Shown in pieces: positions 1 to 7,631 of a stretch of DNA of 64,000 nt. Origin of the DNA: Radicibacter daui (GTDB lineage Bacteria > Pseudomonadota > Alphaproteobacteria > Radicibacterales > Radicibacteraceae); assembly GCA_030657355.1 (NCBI GenBank), contig CP131057.1:269501-333500 (forward strand). The letters run 5' to 3'. Position 1 is the stretch's first letter. The number at the start of each line of letters is the position of its first letter. Both the position numbers and the translations under genes were made by a program. A model generated the notes under the pieces. It searched no databases. It was not told the DNA's origin and was given only the letters and a program-made list of their open reading frames with translations.

Positions 1-179
1 TTTTGCCGGGCAATGCGGTGCTGCCGGGCCACCGGGTGCTGGCGGCGGGCGCCTTTGCCCCGCAGCGGGGCACCGAGCTGGCACTTATTTCCCGGCCCGA
101 GCGGCAGGACGCGCCGGTCCGGGCTTTGGCCGACTTTCTGGTCGGTCATATCGGCGGGATGTACGGCGCCCCGGTCTGA
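1..179 (+). CDS. LysR-family regulator, C-terminal fragment
   Basis: The gene enters from outside the window; reading in the frame that ends at TGA 177-179 gives 58 residues. The fragment holds the pattern typical of the end of a LysR substrate-binding domain: a strand with ALISRPERQ, then a helix with LADFLVGHI. It would be the tail of a DNA-binding transcriptional regulator that senses a small molecule. The HTH and most of the effector domain lie outside, so target and ligand cannot be judged. It converges on the sodium-channel gene with only about 20 bp between the stops. Confidence 0.6.
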   Translation, partial: LPGNAVLPGHRVLAAGAFAPQRGTELALISRPERQDAPVRALADFLVGHIGGMYGAPV

Positions 180-200
180 GCACCGTTGCCATCAATCCCT

Positions 201-1031
201 TCAGCCGGTCCGGGCTTCCGGCTGGGGGGCGAGTTCCCGCCGCATCTCGGCCATCTCGTTGTTCATGCGGGCAAGTTCGCCACTCAGCGTCTTCAGCTCC
301 GCCAGCATGGCAAGGCGCTCGTTCTCGGCGTTTTTCTCCTGCTCGGCATTGCCTTCGGTCTGCATGGCGCTGACGACGGTGCCGACAAAAAGGTTCAGCA
401 CGGCAAAGGTGGTGACCATGATGAAGGGAACGAAGAAGACCCAGGCGCTGGGATGCACCTCCATGACCGGGCGCACGATACCCATCGACCAGCTCTCCAG
501 CGTCATGATCTGGAAGAGGCTGTACATGGAGGCGCCGATGGTGCCGAACCAGTCGGGGAAATCCGCGCCATAGAGTTTCGTGGTCAGCACGGCACCGACA
601 TAGAAGATGAGCAGGATAAGCGAGGCGATGGAGGCCATGCCCGGCAGGGCGCGGAAGAGCCCGCCGACGACCACGCGCATGGTGGGTACGACGGAGAGCA
701 GGCGCAAAAGCCGGATGACACGCAGGGCTCGCAGCACGCTGAGCGGGCCGGCGGAGGGCACCAGCGCGATGCCGACGACGATGAAGTCGAACACATTCCA
801 GGCGTCGGTGAAAAACCGCAGGCGCCGATAGAGAATTTTGGCGAGCAACTCGCCGATGAAGATGACGAGCGCGATGTGGTCGAGGATCGTCAGCAGTTCG
901 CCGAAATTTTCCGACAGATAGCGGCTGGTCTCCAGCCCCAGCACCGCGGCGTTAAGCACGATGACCCAGATGATAAATTTCTGGACGCCACGGCTTTCAA
1001 CGAAAGTCCCCAGCTTTTCGATAACCGACAT
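201..1031 (-). CDS. Bacterial voltage-gated sodium channel (BacNav/NaChBac family)
   Basis: The 276-residue protein has one six-helix ion-channel domain, the usual length of the NaChBac family, which forms homotetramers in the inner membrane. S4 carries regularly spaced arginines R101, R104, R107 and R110 (RALRVIRLLRLL). The pore has the selectivity filter TLESWSM at 177-183, whose Glu and Ser match sodium-selective BacNav channels. Residues about 225-265 form a charged coiled coil, as in the tetramerising tail of the family. The ATG at 1031 is preceded by GGGGGAG nine bases upstream; a TTG 18 bases further up is less likely. The gene is monocistronic. Its role may be in motility, pH or sodium homeostasis, which is inference. 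Confidence 0.9.
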   Translation of the reverse strand: MSVIEKLGTFVESRGVQKFIIWVIVLNAAVLGLETSRYLSENFGELLTILDHIALVIFIGELLAKILYRRLRFFTDAWNVFDFIVVGIALVPSAGPLSVLRALRVIRLLRLLSVVPTMRVVVGGLFRALPGMASIASLILLIFYVGAVLTTKLYGADFPDWFGTIGASMYSLFQIMTLESWSMGIVRPVMEVHPSAWVFFVPFIMVTTFAVLNLFVGTVVSAMQTEGNAEQEKNAENERLAMLAELKTLSGELARMNNEMAEMRRELAPQPEARTG

Positions 1032-1064
1032 CGTCCCAGGCTCCCCCAAACCTCGTTCCCGCTA

Positions 1065-1143
1065 CAGTGCAATTGGCACTGCGACAATCTTCCGCAGTAT
1101 TGCCCATACGCGAGCAGGCGCAAGAGGGGTGCAATTAATTGCA
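1065..1143. promoter_or_regulatory. Two palindromes upstream of the sodium-channel gene
   Basis: CAGTGC-N5-GCACTG lies at 1065-1081, and a perfect 14-bp palindrome TGCAATTAATTGCA at 1130-1143. Both sit in the channel-gene leader and share GTGCAATT. They could be operator copies for an unknown regulator. The rest of the 305-bp gap 1032-1336 shows no gene. Confidence 0.35.
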
Positions 1144-1280
1144 TCGGCTGATGATTTTGATCGCCCGACCCTTGAAGCTTCAGATGAAGTTTCGCCCGGC
1201 ACGATTGTTCGCAAAGCGGATCGACCGGGTGGCGGGGCGGCGATAATGGTTTTTATTTCGTAACGAAATCCGTGTGGGCA

Positions 1281-1310
1281 AAAAGCCCGGGCTCGGGAGC
1301 CCGGGCTTTT
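1281..1310. terminator. Bidirectional rho-independent terminator
   Basis: A perfect 14-bp inverted repeat, AAAAGCCCGGGCTC and its complement, has a 2-base centre and carries the A-run/T-run at its ends. It lies 26 bp past the galD stop and would end the minus-strand gal operon. Confidence 0.85.
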
Positions 1311-1336
1311 AACAGAGGATTGCACCCTGGCCGGCC

Positions 1337-2422
1337 TCAGCTGCCGACTGGAAAGACACGGCCTTCAAACAGCTTGCGGGCGGTGCGGATCATGCCGGCG
1401 GCCTTCACGCTGCCATCCGGTGCCAGATCCATGAAGACTTCGGTTGCTCCACTCGGATGCTCGATGCTGAAGCGTCCGTCCTTGGGCAACACGGCAATCT
1501 CACTGGCCGGCCCCTGCTTTTGCAGGCAGGCGGAAGCCACGCTGACGGCGGCGAAGACGCCGATGGACGCATGGCAACGGTGAGGGATGAAGCTGCGCGT
1601 GGAGATGGCGCCGCCGGCTTTGGCCGGGGAGACCAGCGTCATCTTCGGCACCGATTTTTCCGTGACGTCGCCGAGATTCATCAGCGGCCCGCAGGCAAGG
1701 CGCACCTTCTCCAGCTTTGCCTTGAGCCCGGTATTGCCATCCAGCTCCTCGCGGCTTTCCTCGCCGGTGATGCCGAAATCGCTGGCACGCAGGATGACGC
1801 AGGGCATGCCGTGGTCGATGAGGGTCACCTCATACCCTTCCACCGTGTCGACGGCATTACCGGTGGGCAGCAGGGCGCCGCACATCGAGCCCTCGACATT
1901 CTGGAACATAAGCGGCACGGCGGCGTGGCTGCCCGGCACCCCGTCAATGGCGGTGGTGCCGTTATAATTCACGCGTCCGCCCGGCGTGGAAATGCGGGCA
2001 ACCGCGATCTCCCCGCTATTGACCATGCGGATGCGCACCGGCGTTTCATCCCCGGCCACCGGCACCAGCCCGCGCTCGATGGCAAAGGGGCCGACACCGG
2101 CAAGGATGTTGCCACAGCCCTGCGCGTCGCTGACCAGCGGCTGGTCAACGAAGACCTGCAGGAAGAGATAGTCGATATCCGCTTCTTCACTCGCCGACAG
2201 CGAGATAACGGCGACCTTGGAGGTCAGCGGATCCGCGCCGCCGATCCCGTCGATCTGGCGCGGATCGGGGGAGCCCATCACCCGCAACAGCAGGGCGTTG
2301 CGCTCGGCCGGATCAGCGGGAAGGTCGGAAGCGAGGAAATAGGCACCCTTGGAGGTGCCGCCCCGCATCCACAGGCACGGTATGCCGTCCTCCGCCGAAC
2401 CTGAAACCCGCGCCTCAGACAT
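1337..2422 (-). CDS. galD: 4-oxalomesaconate tautomerase (PrpF family)
   Basis: The 361-residue protein belongs to the PrpF/DapF-fold isomerases. It begins with the family's conserved [11 protein letters not shown] and carries [12 protein letters not shown] and the active-site-like GCGN turn. GalD converts the keto and enol forms of 4-oxalomesaconate so that GalB can hydrate the product. It is last in a minus-strand run galB - dioxygenase - galC - galD, and its ATG at 2422 overlaps the galC stop by eight bases, implying translational coupling. A TTG start 21 bases upstream is possible but unneeded. PrpF (aconitate isomerase) is the main alternative; the galB and galC neighbours favour GalD. 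A strong terminator follows. Confidence 0.85.
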   Translation of the reverse strand: MSEARVSGSAEDGIPCLWMRGGTSKGAYFLASDLPADPAERNALLLRVMGSPDPRQIDGIGGADPLTSKVAVISLSASEEADIDYLFLQVFVDQPLVSDAQGCGNILAGVGPFAIERGLVPVAGDETPVRIRMVNSGEIAVARISTPGGRVNYNGTTAIDGVPGSHAAVPLMFQNVEGSMCGALLPTGNAVDTVEGYEVTLIDHGMPCVILRASDFGITGEESREELDGNTGLKAKLEKVRLACGPLMNLGDVTEKSVPKMTLVSPAKAGGAISTRSFIPHRCHASIGVFAAVSVASACLQKQGPASEIAVLPKDGRFSIEHPSGATEVFMDLAPDGSVKAAGMIRTARKLFEGRVFPVGS

Positions 2423-3086
2423 ATTTGAGGCCCTTGGCGGCAAGGCGTTCGCGCATGTTGTAAAGGTCGAGCCCCAGCACGCCGGAAGCGAGCTTCAGGC
2501 GCTTTTCCTCTTCCAGCGCGGTGCGCTTTTCGGCAGCGGCAAGCACGTCGGCCGCTTTGGCGACCGGGATGACGCACACGCCATCATCATCGGCCACCAC
2601 CACGTCACCGGCATTGACGGCAGCGCCGGCGCACACGATGGGTATATTCACCGAGCCCAGCGTTTCCTTGACGGTGCCCTGGGCGTGGACGGCGGTGGAC
2701 CAGACGGGAAAGCCCATCTCGCGCAGCACTTTGACGTCGCGGACGCCGGCATTGATGATAAGGCCGGCGCAGCCGCGCGCCTGCGCGGAGGTGGCGAGCA
2801 GATCACCGAAATAGCCGTCCGAGCAGGGGGAGGTGGGGGAGACCACCAGCACGTCACCGGGCTTTATCTGCTCGATGGCGACATGCAGCATCCAGTTGTC
2901 GCCAGGGGCGACGGAGATGGTGACGGCGGAGCCGGCAATGCCGGTGCCGGCCTGGATGGGGCGCATGGCGGGGCCCATCAGGCCGCTGCGGCCCTGAGCC
3001 TCATGCACCGTGGCGACACCTGCGGCGGCAAGGCCGGCAAGGACGGAAGCTTCGGCGCGGGGAATATTCTGGACGACGACGTTCAT
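2415..3086 (-). CDS. galC: 4-carboxy-4-hydroxy-2-oxoadipate aldolase
   Basis: The 223-residue protein is a class II pyruvate aldolase of the HMG/CHA (LigK, RraA-fold) family. It splits 4-carboxy-4-hydroxy-2-oxoadipate to pyruvate and oxaloacetate, the last step of gallate and protocatechuate 4,5-cleavage. Recognisable blocks are [10 protein letters not shown], the metal/substrate loop around [11 protein letters not shown], and [11 protein letters not shown] followed by the [12 protein letters not shown] strand. The ATG at 3086 follows AGGAG by eight bases; reading further upstream in this frame gives low-complexity sequence and is rejected. It sits 40 bp after the dioxygenase-like gene and overlaps galD. 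Confidence 0.9.
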   Translation of the reverse strand: MNVVVQNIPRAEASVLAGLAAAGVATVHEAQGRSGLMGPAMRPIQAGTGIAGSAVTISVAPGDNWMLHVAIEQIKPGDVLVVSPTSPCSDGYFGDLLATSAQARGCAGLIINAGVRDVKVLREMGFPVWSTAVHAQGTVKETLGSVNIPIVCAGAAVNAGDVVVADDDGVCVIPVAKAADVLAAAEKRTALEEEKRLKLASGVLGLDLYNMRERLAAKGLKYV

Positions 3087-3126
3087 CACGCGTGCTCCTG
3101 ATAGGGTCTGTAACGTGCGAGCTGGC

Positions 3127-4107
3127 CTAGTGCTGGCCGGGGTTCTTGACCGGCGGCGTGCCATGGGTGTGGAAGCTCTCGATGGTCTTGAGGCCCCAGG
3201 CCTGGCCGCGCTTGCGCTCGGTCTCGGTCCACACCACCGGCTCCCAGTCGGGCGCCAGGATGAGACGGGCGCCGGAATTGGCCAGCTCCACACGGTTGCC
3301 GGCGGGCTCCCACACATAGAGGAAGAAGGTGCCCTGGATGGCGTGCTTGTGCGGCCCGGTTTCGATATGCACGCCGTTTTCAAGGAAGATGTCGGCGGCG
3401 CGCAGAATGTCCTCACGCGTGTCGGTGGCGTAGGTGACATGGTGCAGGCGCGCATGGCCGCCGCCATGTTCCTCGGTGCAGGCGAGGTCGTAGGTCTTGT
3501 TGTTGATGGTGAACCAGCAGCCGCCCGTGCGGCCGTTATCGAGCTGGATCATCTCCGTAACGCGGCTGCCAAGGCAGGTTTCCATGAAGCGGCGGAACTC
3601 GCAGACATCGGCGGCCAGCAGGTTCAGGTGATCGAGCCGGCGCGGGCTGGCGCCGCGGCCGTGATAACGCTGCGCGATGTTCTTGAGCTTTGCACGCTCG
3701 TGGGCCGGTGCCTCGTAACGCACGGTTTCCCAGTAAATCTCGAAAACATGGCCGAACGGGTCCTCGAAGCGGAAGGCGCGGCCATGGCCCATATCGCCCT
3801 CGACCCAGCCGATGACCTTGTAGCCGGACGCCTCGATGGCCTTCATCCGCCGCTCCAGCGCCTCGGGCGAAGCGCAGCGATAGGCGATGTGGCCGACGCC
3901 GGTGGTTGAATGCCGGGTGAGCTTCAGGCTGTGGAATTCATAATCGTCAAAGGCGCGCAGGTAAGCCGAGTTTTCATCCTGGCCCGAAAGCGTCAGCCCG
4001 TAGACATTGGTGAAGAAGTCGAGGCTTTCCTCGAACTTGTCCGTGTACATCTCGACATGGGCCAGATGCGCGATGTCGAAGGACGGATTGGTCGGCACGT
4101 TGGTCAC
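3127..4107 (-). CDS. VOC-fold extradiol dioxygenase-like protein (catechol 2,3-dioxygenase type)
   Basis: The 326-residue protein has two tandem VOC domains, the size and layout of type I extradiol dioxygenases. The C-terminal domain retains a plausible 2-His-1-Glu iron site: His in LDHLNLL, His in LHHVTYATD and Glu in GNRVEL. A family pattern ([16 protein letters not shown]) is also clear in the N-terminal domain. I start it at GTG 4107, six bases after GGAGG; no good ATG is near. It lies between galB and galC, so ring cleavage feeding that pathway is the natural guess. Known gallate and protocatechuate 4,5-dioxygenases are instead type II LigAB-like proteins, so the substrate is uncertain. 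Confidence 0.8.
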   Translation of the reverse strand: MTNVPTNPSFDIAHLAHVEMYTDKFEESLDFFTNVYGLTLSGQDENSAYLRAFDDYEFHSLKLTRHSTTGVGHIAYRCASPEALERRMKAIEASGYKVIGWVEGDMGHGRAFRFEDPFGHVFEIYWETVRYEAPAHERAKLKNIAQRYHGRGASPRRLDHLNLLAADVCEFRRFMETCLGSRVTEMIQLDNGRTGGCWFTINNKTYDLACTEEHGGGHARLHHVTYATDTREDILRAADIFLENGVHIETGPHKHAIQGTFFLYVWEPAGNRVELANSGARLILAPDWEPVVWTETERKRGQAWGLKTIESFHTHGTPPVKNPGQH

Positions 4108-4181
4108 TTGTTTCCTCCAGGAGGGTGCCGGCACATTTCGGGGGCCGGTCAAGATGCCCTTTGGCGGGGCAGTCGCCTGCG

Positions 4182-4239
4182 GGCTCCCCCTCCGGGGAGC
4201 CTCAAGGTCCGGCGGAAACCCTCCTTCCCGCCGGACCTT
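4182..4239 (-). other. Two stem-loops between galB and the dioxygenase gene
   Basis: One hairpin pairs GGCTCCCC (4182-4189) with GGGGAGCC (4194-4201) around a 4-base loop. The next pairs AAGGTCCGGCGG (4204-4215) with its perfect complement (4228-4239). Neither has a U-run, so they look like attenuators or RNA-stability elements in the gal transcript rather than full terminators. Confidence 0.5.
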
Positions 4240-4281
4240 CAGATTTTCAGTGCCCGGTAAGGCTGCCCCGGAGGGGTGGCC

Positions 4282-5016
4282 TCAAAGCTCGTCGACCGTG
4301 CGCGGGAAGATGGACTGGAAACCTTCCGCATATTTGGACGCCCGGCCGCCGGACTGGCCGCCGGAATTGCGCTGGAAGTGGTTGGCCCGGTTCTGCGCCA
4401 CGCGGGTGTAGAACTCCCAGAGATGCTCCTGGCCTTCCATGCACTCGATGGCGGCGCGCTTCTTGTCCCAGACCGGCGTGATGTCGAGGAAGGTATCCGG
4501 CTTCCAGCCCATCTGTTCTGTCTGGTGCGGCTCGAAAAGATAGAGCTGCGGGGCGCCGAGAACCTTCTCGCCCGGATTGTGGCCCCAGGCCTGCGCGATC
4601 ATGCGGCATTCCAGCGCCACCTGGGTGGCATACATGTGGTCTGTATTATAGGGATCGTACTGCGAGTGGCTGAGCATGAAGGCCGGCTGGACCTTGCGGA
4701 TGATATCCACGAGGCGGTACTTGGCTTCATCCTCAAGGCGCAGCGGATAGTCGCCCAGATCCATGCAGATAAGGTCGCTGACGCCAAGCGCCGCGGCGGC
4801 CTTTTCGGACTCTGCCCGGCGGGCGGCCTTGACCTTGTCCAGCGTCATGCCCGGCTGCTTCCACAGCTTGGCGGATTCCCCGCGCTCGCCGAAGGAAAGG
4901 CACACGACGGTCACGTCATATCCGCGCTCGGCATGGAGCGCGATGGCGCCGCCGCAGCGCCAGACGAAATCGGCCGCATGGGCGCTGATGACCAGCGCCG
5001 TCTTTTTTTCACTCAT
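4282..5016 (-). CDS. galB: 4-oxalomesaconate hydratase (LmbE/PIG-L fold)
   Basis: The 244-residue protein is a metal-dependent LmbE-like enzyme. At the place of the usual zinc motif AHPDDE it has SAHAADFVWRCGG, the variant typical of GalB. It also has the LSHSQYDPYNTDH block with histidines expected near the metal. GalB adds water to the enol form of 4-oxalomesaconate to give 4-carboxy-4-hydroxy-2-oxoadipate for GalC. It is first in the minus-strand gal run and is divergent from the DUF1932 gene. A purine-rich stretch lies just before the ATG at 5016. The C-terminal 30 residues (NSGGQSGGRASKYAEGF) look unstructured. Confidence 0.88.
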   Translation of the reverse strand: MSEKKTALVISAHAADFVWRCGGAIALHAERGYDVTVVCLSFGERGESAKLWKQPGMTLDKVKAARRAESEKAAAALGVSDLICMDLGDYPLRLEDEAKYRLVDIIRKVQPAFMLSHSQYDPYNTDHMYATQVALECRMIAQAWGHNPGEKVLGAPQLYLFEPHQTEQMGWKPDTFLDITPVWDKKRAAIECMEGQEHLWEFYTRVAQNRANHFQRNSGGQSGGRASKYAEGFQSIFPRTVDEL

Positions 5017-5086
5017 GAAATATTCCTCCCGAAAGGTGTCCCCATGTCGCTCCCGGGCAGCGGCAAGGACAATTCGAAAGGACGGT

Positions 5087-5123
5087 CCACGCTATAAGTT
5101 CAGGCTATAGCAACTAGGCGTGG
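5087..5123. promoter_or_regulatory. Operator-like repeat in the galB / DUF1932 divergent promoter
   Basis: CCACGC (5087-5092) and GCGTGG (5118-5123) flank AAGTT-cag-GCTATAGC-AACTA (5096-5116). The same AAGTT...GCTATAGC...AACT arrangement recurs at 7399-7428. The flanking LysR gene makes this a candidate LysR site. CTATAG/TATAAG could also serve as -10 elements. Confidence 0.5.
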
Positions 5124-5223
5124 CTTTATGATTCTGGCAGCTTCTTCCGTCAGATGAAAAAGGAAACCGCAGCGGGCCGGGTGCCTGGGCCGGGAGCCTT
5201 TAAAAGACGAAAGGGTGGAGACG

Positions 5224-6153
5224 ATGACCGGGAAAGAACAGAGCGCCGCCTTGGCAGCCATGCAGCGGATTGCCCTGATTGGATTTGGCGAGGCGGGGCA
5301 GTCCTTTGCCAGCGGCTGGCGCGCCGATGGCCTTGCCGGCGTCATCACTGCCTGGGATCTGAAGCTGGAACAGCCCGCGGCTGCACCGGCCCTGCGCGAG
5401 GCGATGGAAAAGCTTGCCATCTCCCCGGCAACTTCCGCTGAAAAGGCGCTTGCCGGCGCCGGGATGGTGTTCTGTCTGGTGACGGCGGACCGGGCAGCCG
5501 ATGCCGCGCGCAGCTATGCGCCGCTGCTGGCGCCCGGCGCGCTGTGGCTCGACGGCAATTCCTGCGCGCCCACCACCAAGCATGAGGCCGCGCGCGCCGT
5601 GGAAGCGGCAGGCGGGCGCTATGTGGATGTTGCCATCATGGCGCCGGTTTATCCGCGCCAGCACCGCACGCCCATTTTGCTGGCTGGCGCCCCGGCGGAG
5701 GATGCGGCAGCGGCGATGGAAGGGCTTGGCATGCAGGTGACGGTGGCCGGCCCGAAGGTGGGCGATGCCTCCACCATCAAGATGTTGCGCTCGGTGATGA
5801 TCAAGGGGCTGGAGGCGCTGGTGGCGGAATGTTTCCTCGCCGCCCGCACCGCCGGAGTGGAGGAGGCGATCCTTGCCTCGTTGATGGCAAGCGATCCAGG
5901 CATCGATTGGCCCAAACGCTCCTCCTACAATCTGGAGCGCATGATGGTGCATGGCCGCCGCCGCGCGGCCGAGATGCGGGAAGTGGCGACAACCGTCTCG
6001 GCGCTTGGCCTCTCGCCCCGCCTCAGCAGTGCCATTGCCGACTGGCAGGCGCAAATCGGCGAGCTTGGTCTTGCCGGCGGCGAGGACAGCCTTGCCGACC
6101 GCAGCGACCGCATTCTGGCCGCACTCGGCAGTCAGCGCGCGCTGGCGCACTGA
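5224..6153 (+). CDS. NAD(P)-dependent dehydrogenase, 6PGDH-like with DUF1932 domain
   Basis: The 309-residue protein has an N-terminal Rossmann fold with the nucleotide motif ALIGFGEAGQSFASGW. It then has the VAIMAPVYPRQHRTPILLAG region and an all-helical C-terminal half of the DUF1932 type (SYNLERMMVHGRRRAAEMREV). Relatives are beta-hydroxyacid or 6-phosphogluconate dehydrogenase-like oxidoreductases of mostly unknown substrate. The ATG at 5224 follows AAGGGTGGAG; an in-frame GTG at 5215 is also possible. Its place divergent from galB and 34 bp before the LysR gene suggests it oxidises an intermediate of the same aromatic pathway, for instance a semialdehyde; this is inference. Confidence 0.75.
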   Translation: MTGKEQSAALAAMQRIALIGFGEAGQSFASGWRADGLAGVITAWDLKLEQPAAAPALREAMEKLAISPATSAEKALAGAGMVFCLVTADRAADAARSYAPLLAPGALWLDGNSCAPTTKHEAARAVEAAGGRYVDVAIMAPVYPRQHRTPILLAGAPAEDAAAAMEGLGMQVTVAGPKVGDASTIKMLRSVMIKGLEALVAECFLAARTAGVEEAILASLMASDPGIDWPKRSSYNLERMMVHGRRRAAEMREVATTVSALGLSPRLSSAIADWQAQIGELGLAGGEDSLADRSDRILAALGSQRALAH

Positions 6154-6187
6154 CGGGCGGCGGCAGGGAGAAGGGCGCCCGGACAGG

Positions 6188-7345
6188 ATGGAACTCAATC
6201 TGCGCCATCTGCGCGTATTTCTGGCCGTGGTCGATCATGCCTCGATCACCCGGGCGGCGGAGCTGTGTTTTCTCTCCCAGCCCGCGGTCACCCAGGCCAT
6301 TGCCAAGATCGAGCGCAAGCTGGGTTTTGCGCTCTTTCACCGCTCGCCGCAGGGGTTGTTCGTCAATGCCACCGGCCAGATCCTGGCGGGCCGCGTAAGA
6401 CGCGCCTTCCATCTGCTTGACGGCGCGATGCAGGACCTTGCCCCGCGCCTGCGCCTGACGGCGACGACCGCGCAGCTGCGCGGCCTGATTGCGGTGCGTG
6501 ATACCGAGAATTTTACCCTTGCCGCGCGGGAGCTGGGGATCGCCCAGCCCACCGTGCACCGCGCGGTGGGCGAGCTTGAGAAGGAAGCCGGGCGCCGGCT
6601 TTTGGACCGCACGGCCTATGGCATGATCGCCAACCGTTATGGCGAGGCGCTGGCCGATGCCGCGCGCCTTGCCTTTGCCGAACTGGCGCAGGCGGATATG
6701 GAGCTGGCGGAAGCCGGCGGGCGCGAGGGGGGGCGCATCACCATCGGCGCCATGCCGCTGTCCCGCTCCTATCTGCTGCCCTCCGCCATCGCCGCCTTCC
6801 GCAAGACGCGCCCGCATCTTGCCATCCGGGTGCTGGACGGGCCTTATGCCGATCTGCTGACCGGTCTCCGGCGCGGCGATATCGATTTCCTCATCGGCGC
6901 GCTGCGGGATCCGCCGCCCATCGGCGATGTGGTGCAGCAGGCACTGTTCAGCGACAGCCTGGTGATCATCGCCCGGCCGGACCACCCCATCCTCAACAAA
7001 CGCCCGATCCGCCTGGAGGATCTGGCCGCCTGCCCGTGGGTGGTGGGGCCACGCGGCATTCCCGCGCGCAATTTCTTCGACCGGCTGTTCGAGCCGCTGG
7101 GGGAGGCCGGGCCGAAGAGCATCGTGGAATCCGGATCGCTTATGCTGATGCGCCAGGTGCTGCTGGCAAGCGACCATCTGGGTTTCATTTCCCGCCTGCA
7201 GGCGGAAGCGGAAAAGCGGCATGGCCTGGTGGTCGAAGTGCCCTTTGCCATGGCCGATACCTCCCGCCCCATTGGCATTACCGCCCGGCGCAGCTGGATG
7301 CCTACCGCGGCCCAGAAGGCTTTTCTCGACCTGCTTGGCGCCTGA
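6188..7345 (+). CDS. LysR-family regulator with two tandem HTH domains
   Basis: The 385-residue protein is about 80 residues longer than a normal LysR regulator because the winged HTH is present twice. The first covers about residues 6-64 (ITRAAELCFLSQPAVTQAI), the second about 97-156 (FTLAARELGIAQPTVHRAV), with similar spacing. A usual LysR substrate-binding domain follows from about 183 (ITIGAMPLSRSYLLPSAI). The ATG at 6188 matches the start of the first HTH. It lies between the dehydrogenase gene and a TRAP transporter and faces away from the gal operon, so it is the likely local regulator. The effector is probably an aromatic acid or ring-cleavage intermediate, which is inference. Confidence 0.88.
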   Translation: MELNLRHLRVFLAVVDHASITRAAELCFLSQPAVTQAIAKIERKLGFALFHRSPQGLFVNATGQILAGRVRRAFHLLDGAMQDLAPRLRLTATTAQLRGLIAVRDTENFTLAARELGIAQPTVHRAVGELEKEAGRRLLDRTAYGMIANRYGEALADAARLAFAELAQADMELAEAGGREGGRITIGAMPLSRSYLLPSAIAAFRKTRPHLAIRVLDGPYADLLTGLRRGDIDFLIGALRDPPPIGDVVQQALFSDSLVIIARPDHPILNKRPIRLEDLAACPWVVGPRGIPARNFFDRLFEPLGEAGPKSIVESGSLMLMRQVLLASDHLGFISRLQAEAEKRHGLVVEVPFAMADTSRPIGITARRSWMPTAAQKAFLDLLGA

Positions 7346-7397
7346 GAAGAAGTCGCAGGTTTCCGCGTTTTTGCCTGAGGATCCATGCCCCCGGAAT

Positions 7398-7429
7398 TAA
7401 GTTTGCCGGGGCGCTATAGCGCAAACTTA
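7398..7429. promoter_or_regulatory. Nested palindromes upstream of the first TRAP operon
   Basis: TAAGTTTGC (7398-7406) and GCAAACTTA (7421-7429) form a perfect 9-bp inverted repeat. Inside it is the perfect 12-bp palindrome GCGCTATAGCGC (7411-7422). It shares GCTATAGC plus flanking AAGTT/AACT with 5096-5116. It lies about 200 bp before the TRAP gene, so the transcript would have a long leader; the rest of gap 7346-7631 shows nothing else. Confidence 0.55.
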
Positions 7430-7631
7430 TGCGAAGCACCCTGCTTCGAAATGGTTGGCGCTCCGGTTTCCCGGCAAGAGTTGAGCACAACAGACGAACC
7501 CGCATGGCAGGTGTGCATTCCGCGCACCCCAGACGGCAACCGGCCGGGCAAGACCCGGTGCCCGCGCCCCGCAGTCGTGAAAAACAAGGGGTCGGTGCCA
7601 CCCGGCCTAACAATAACCCTGGGAGGAAATG

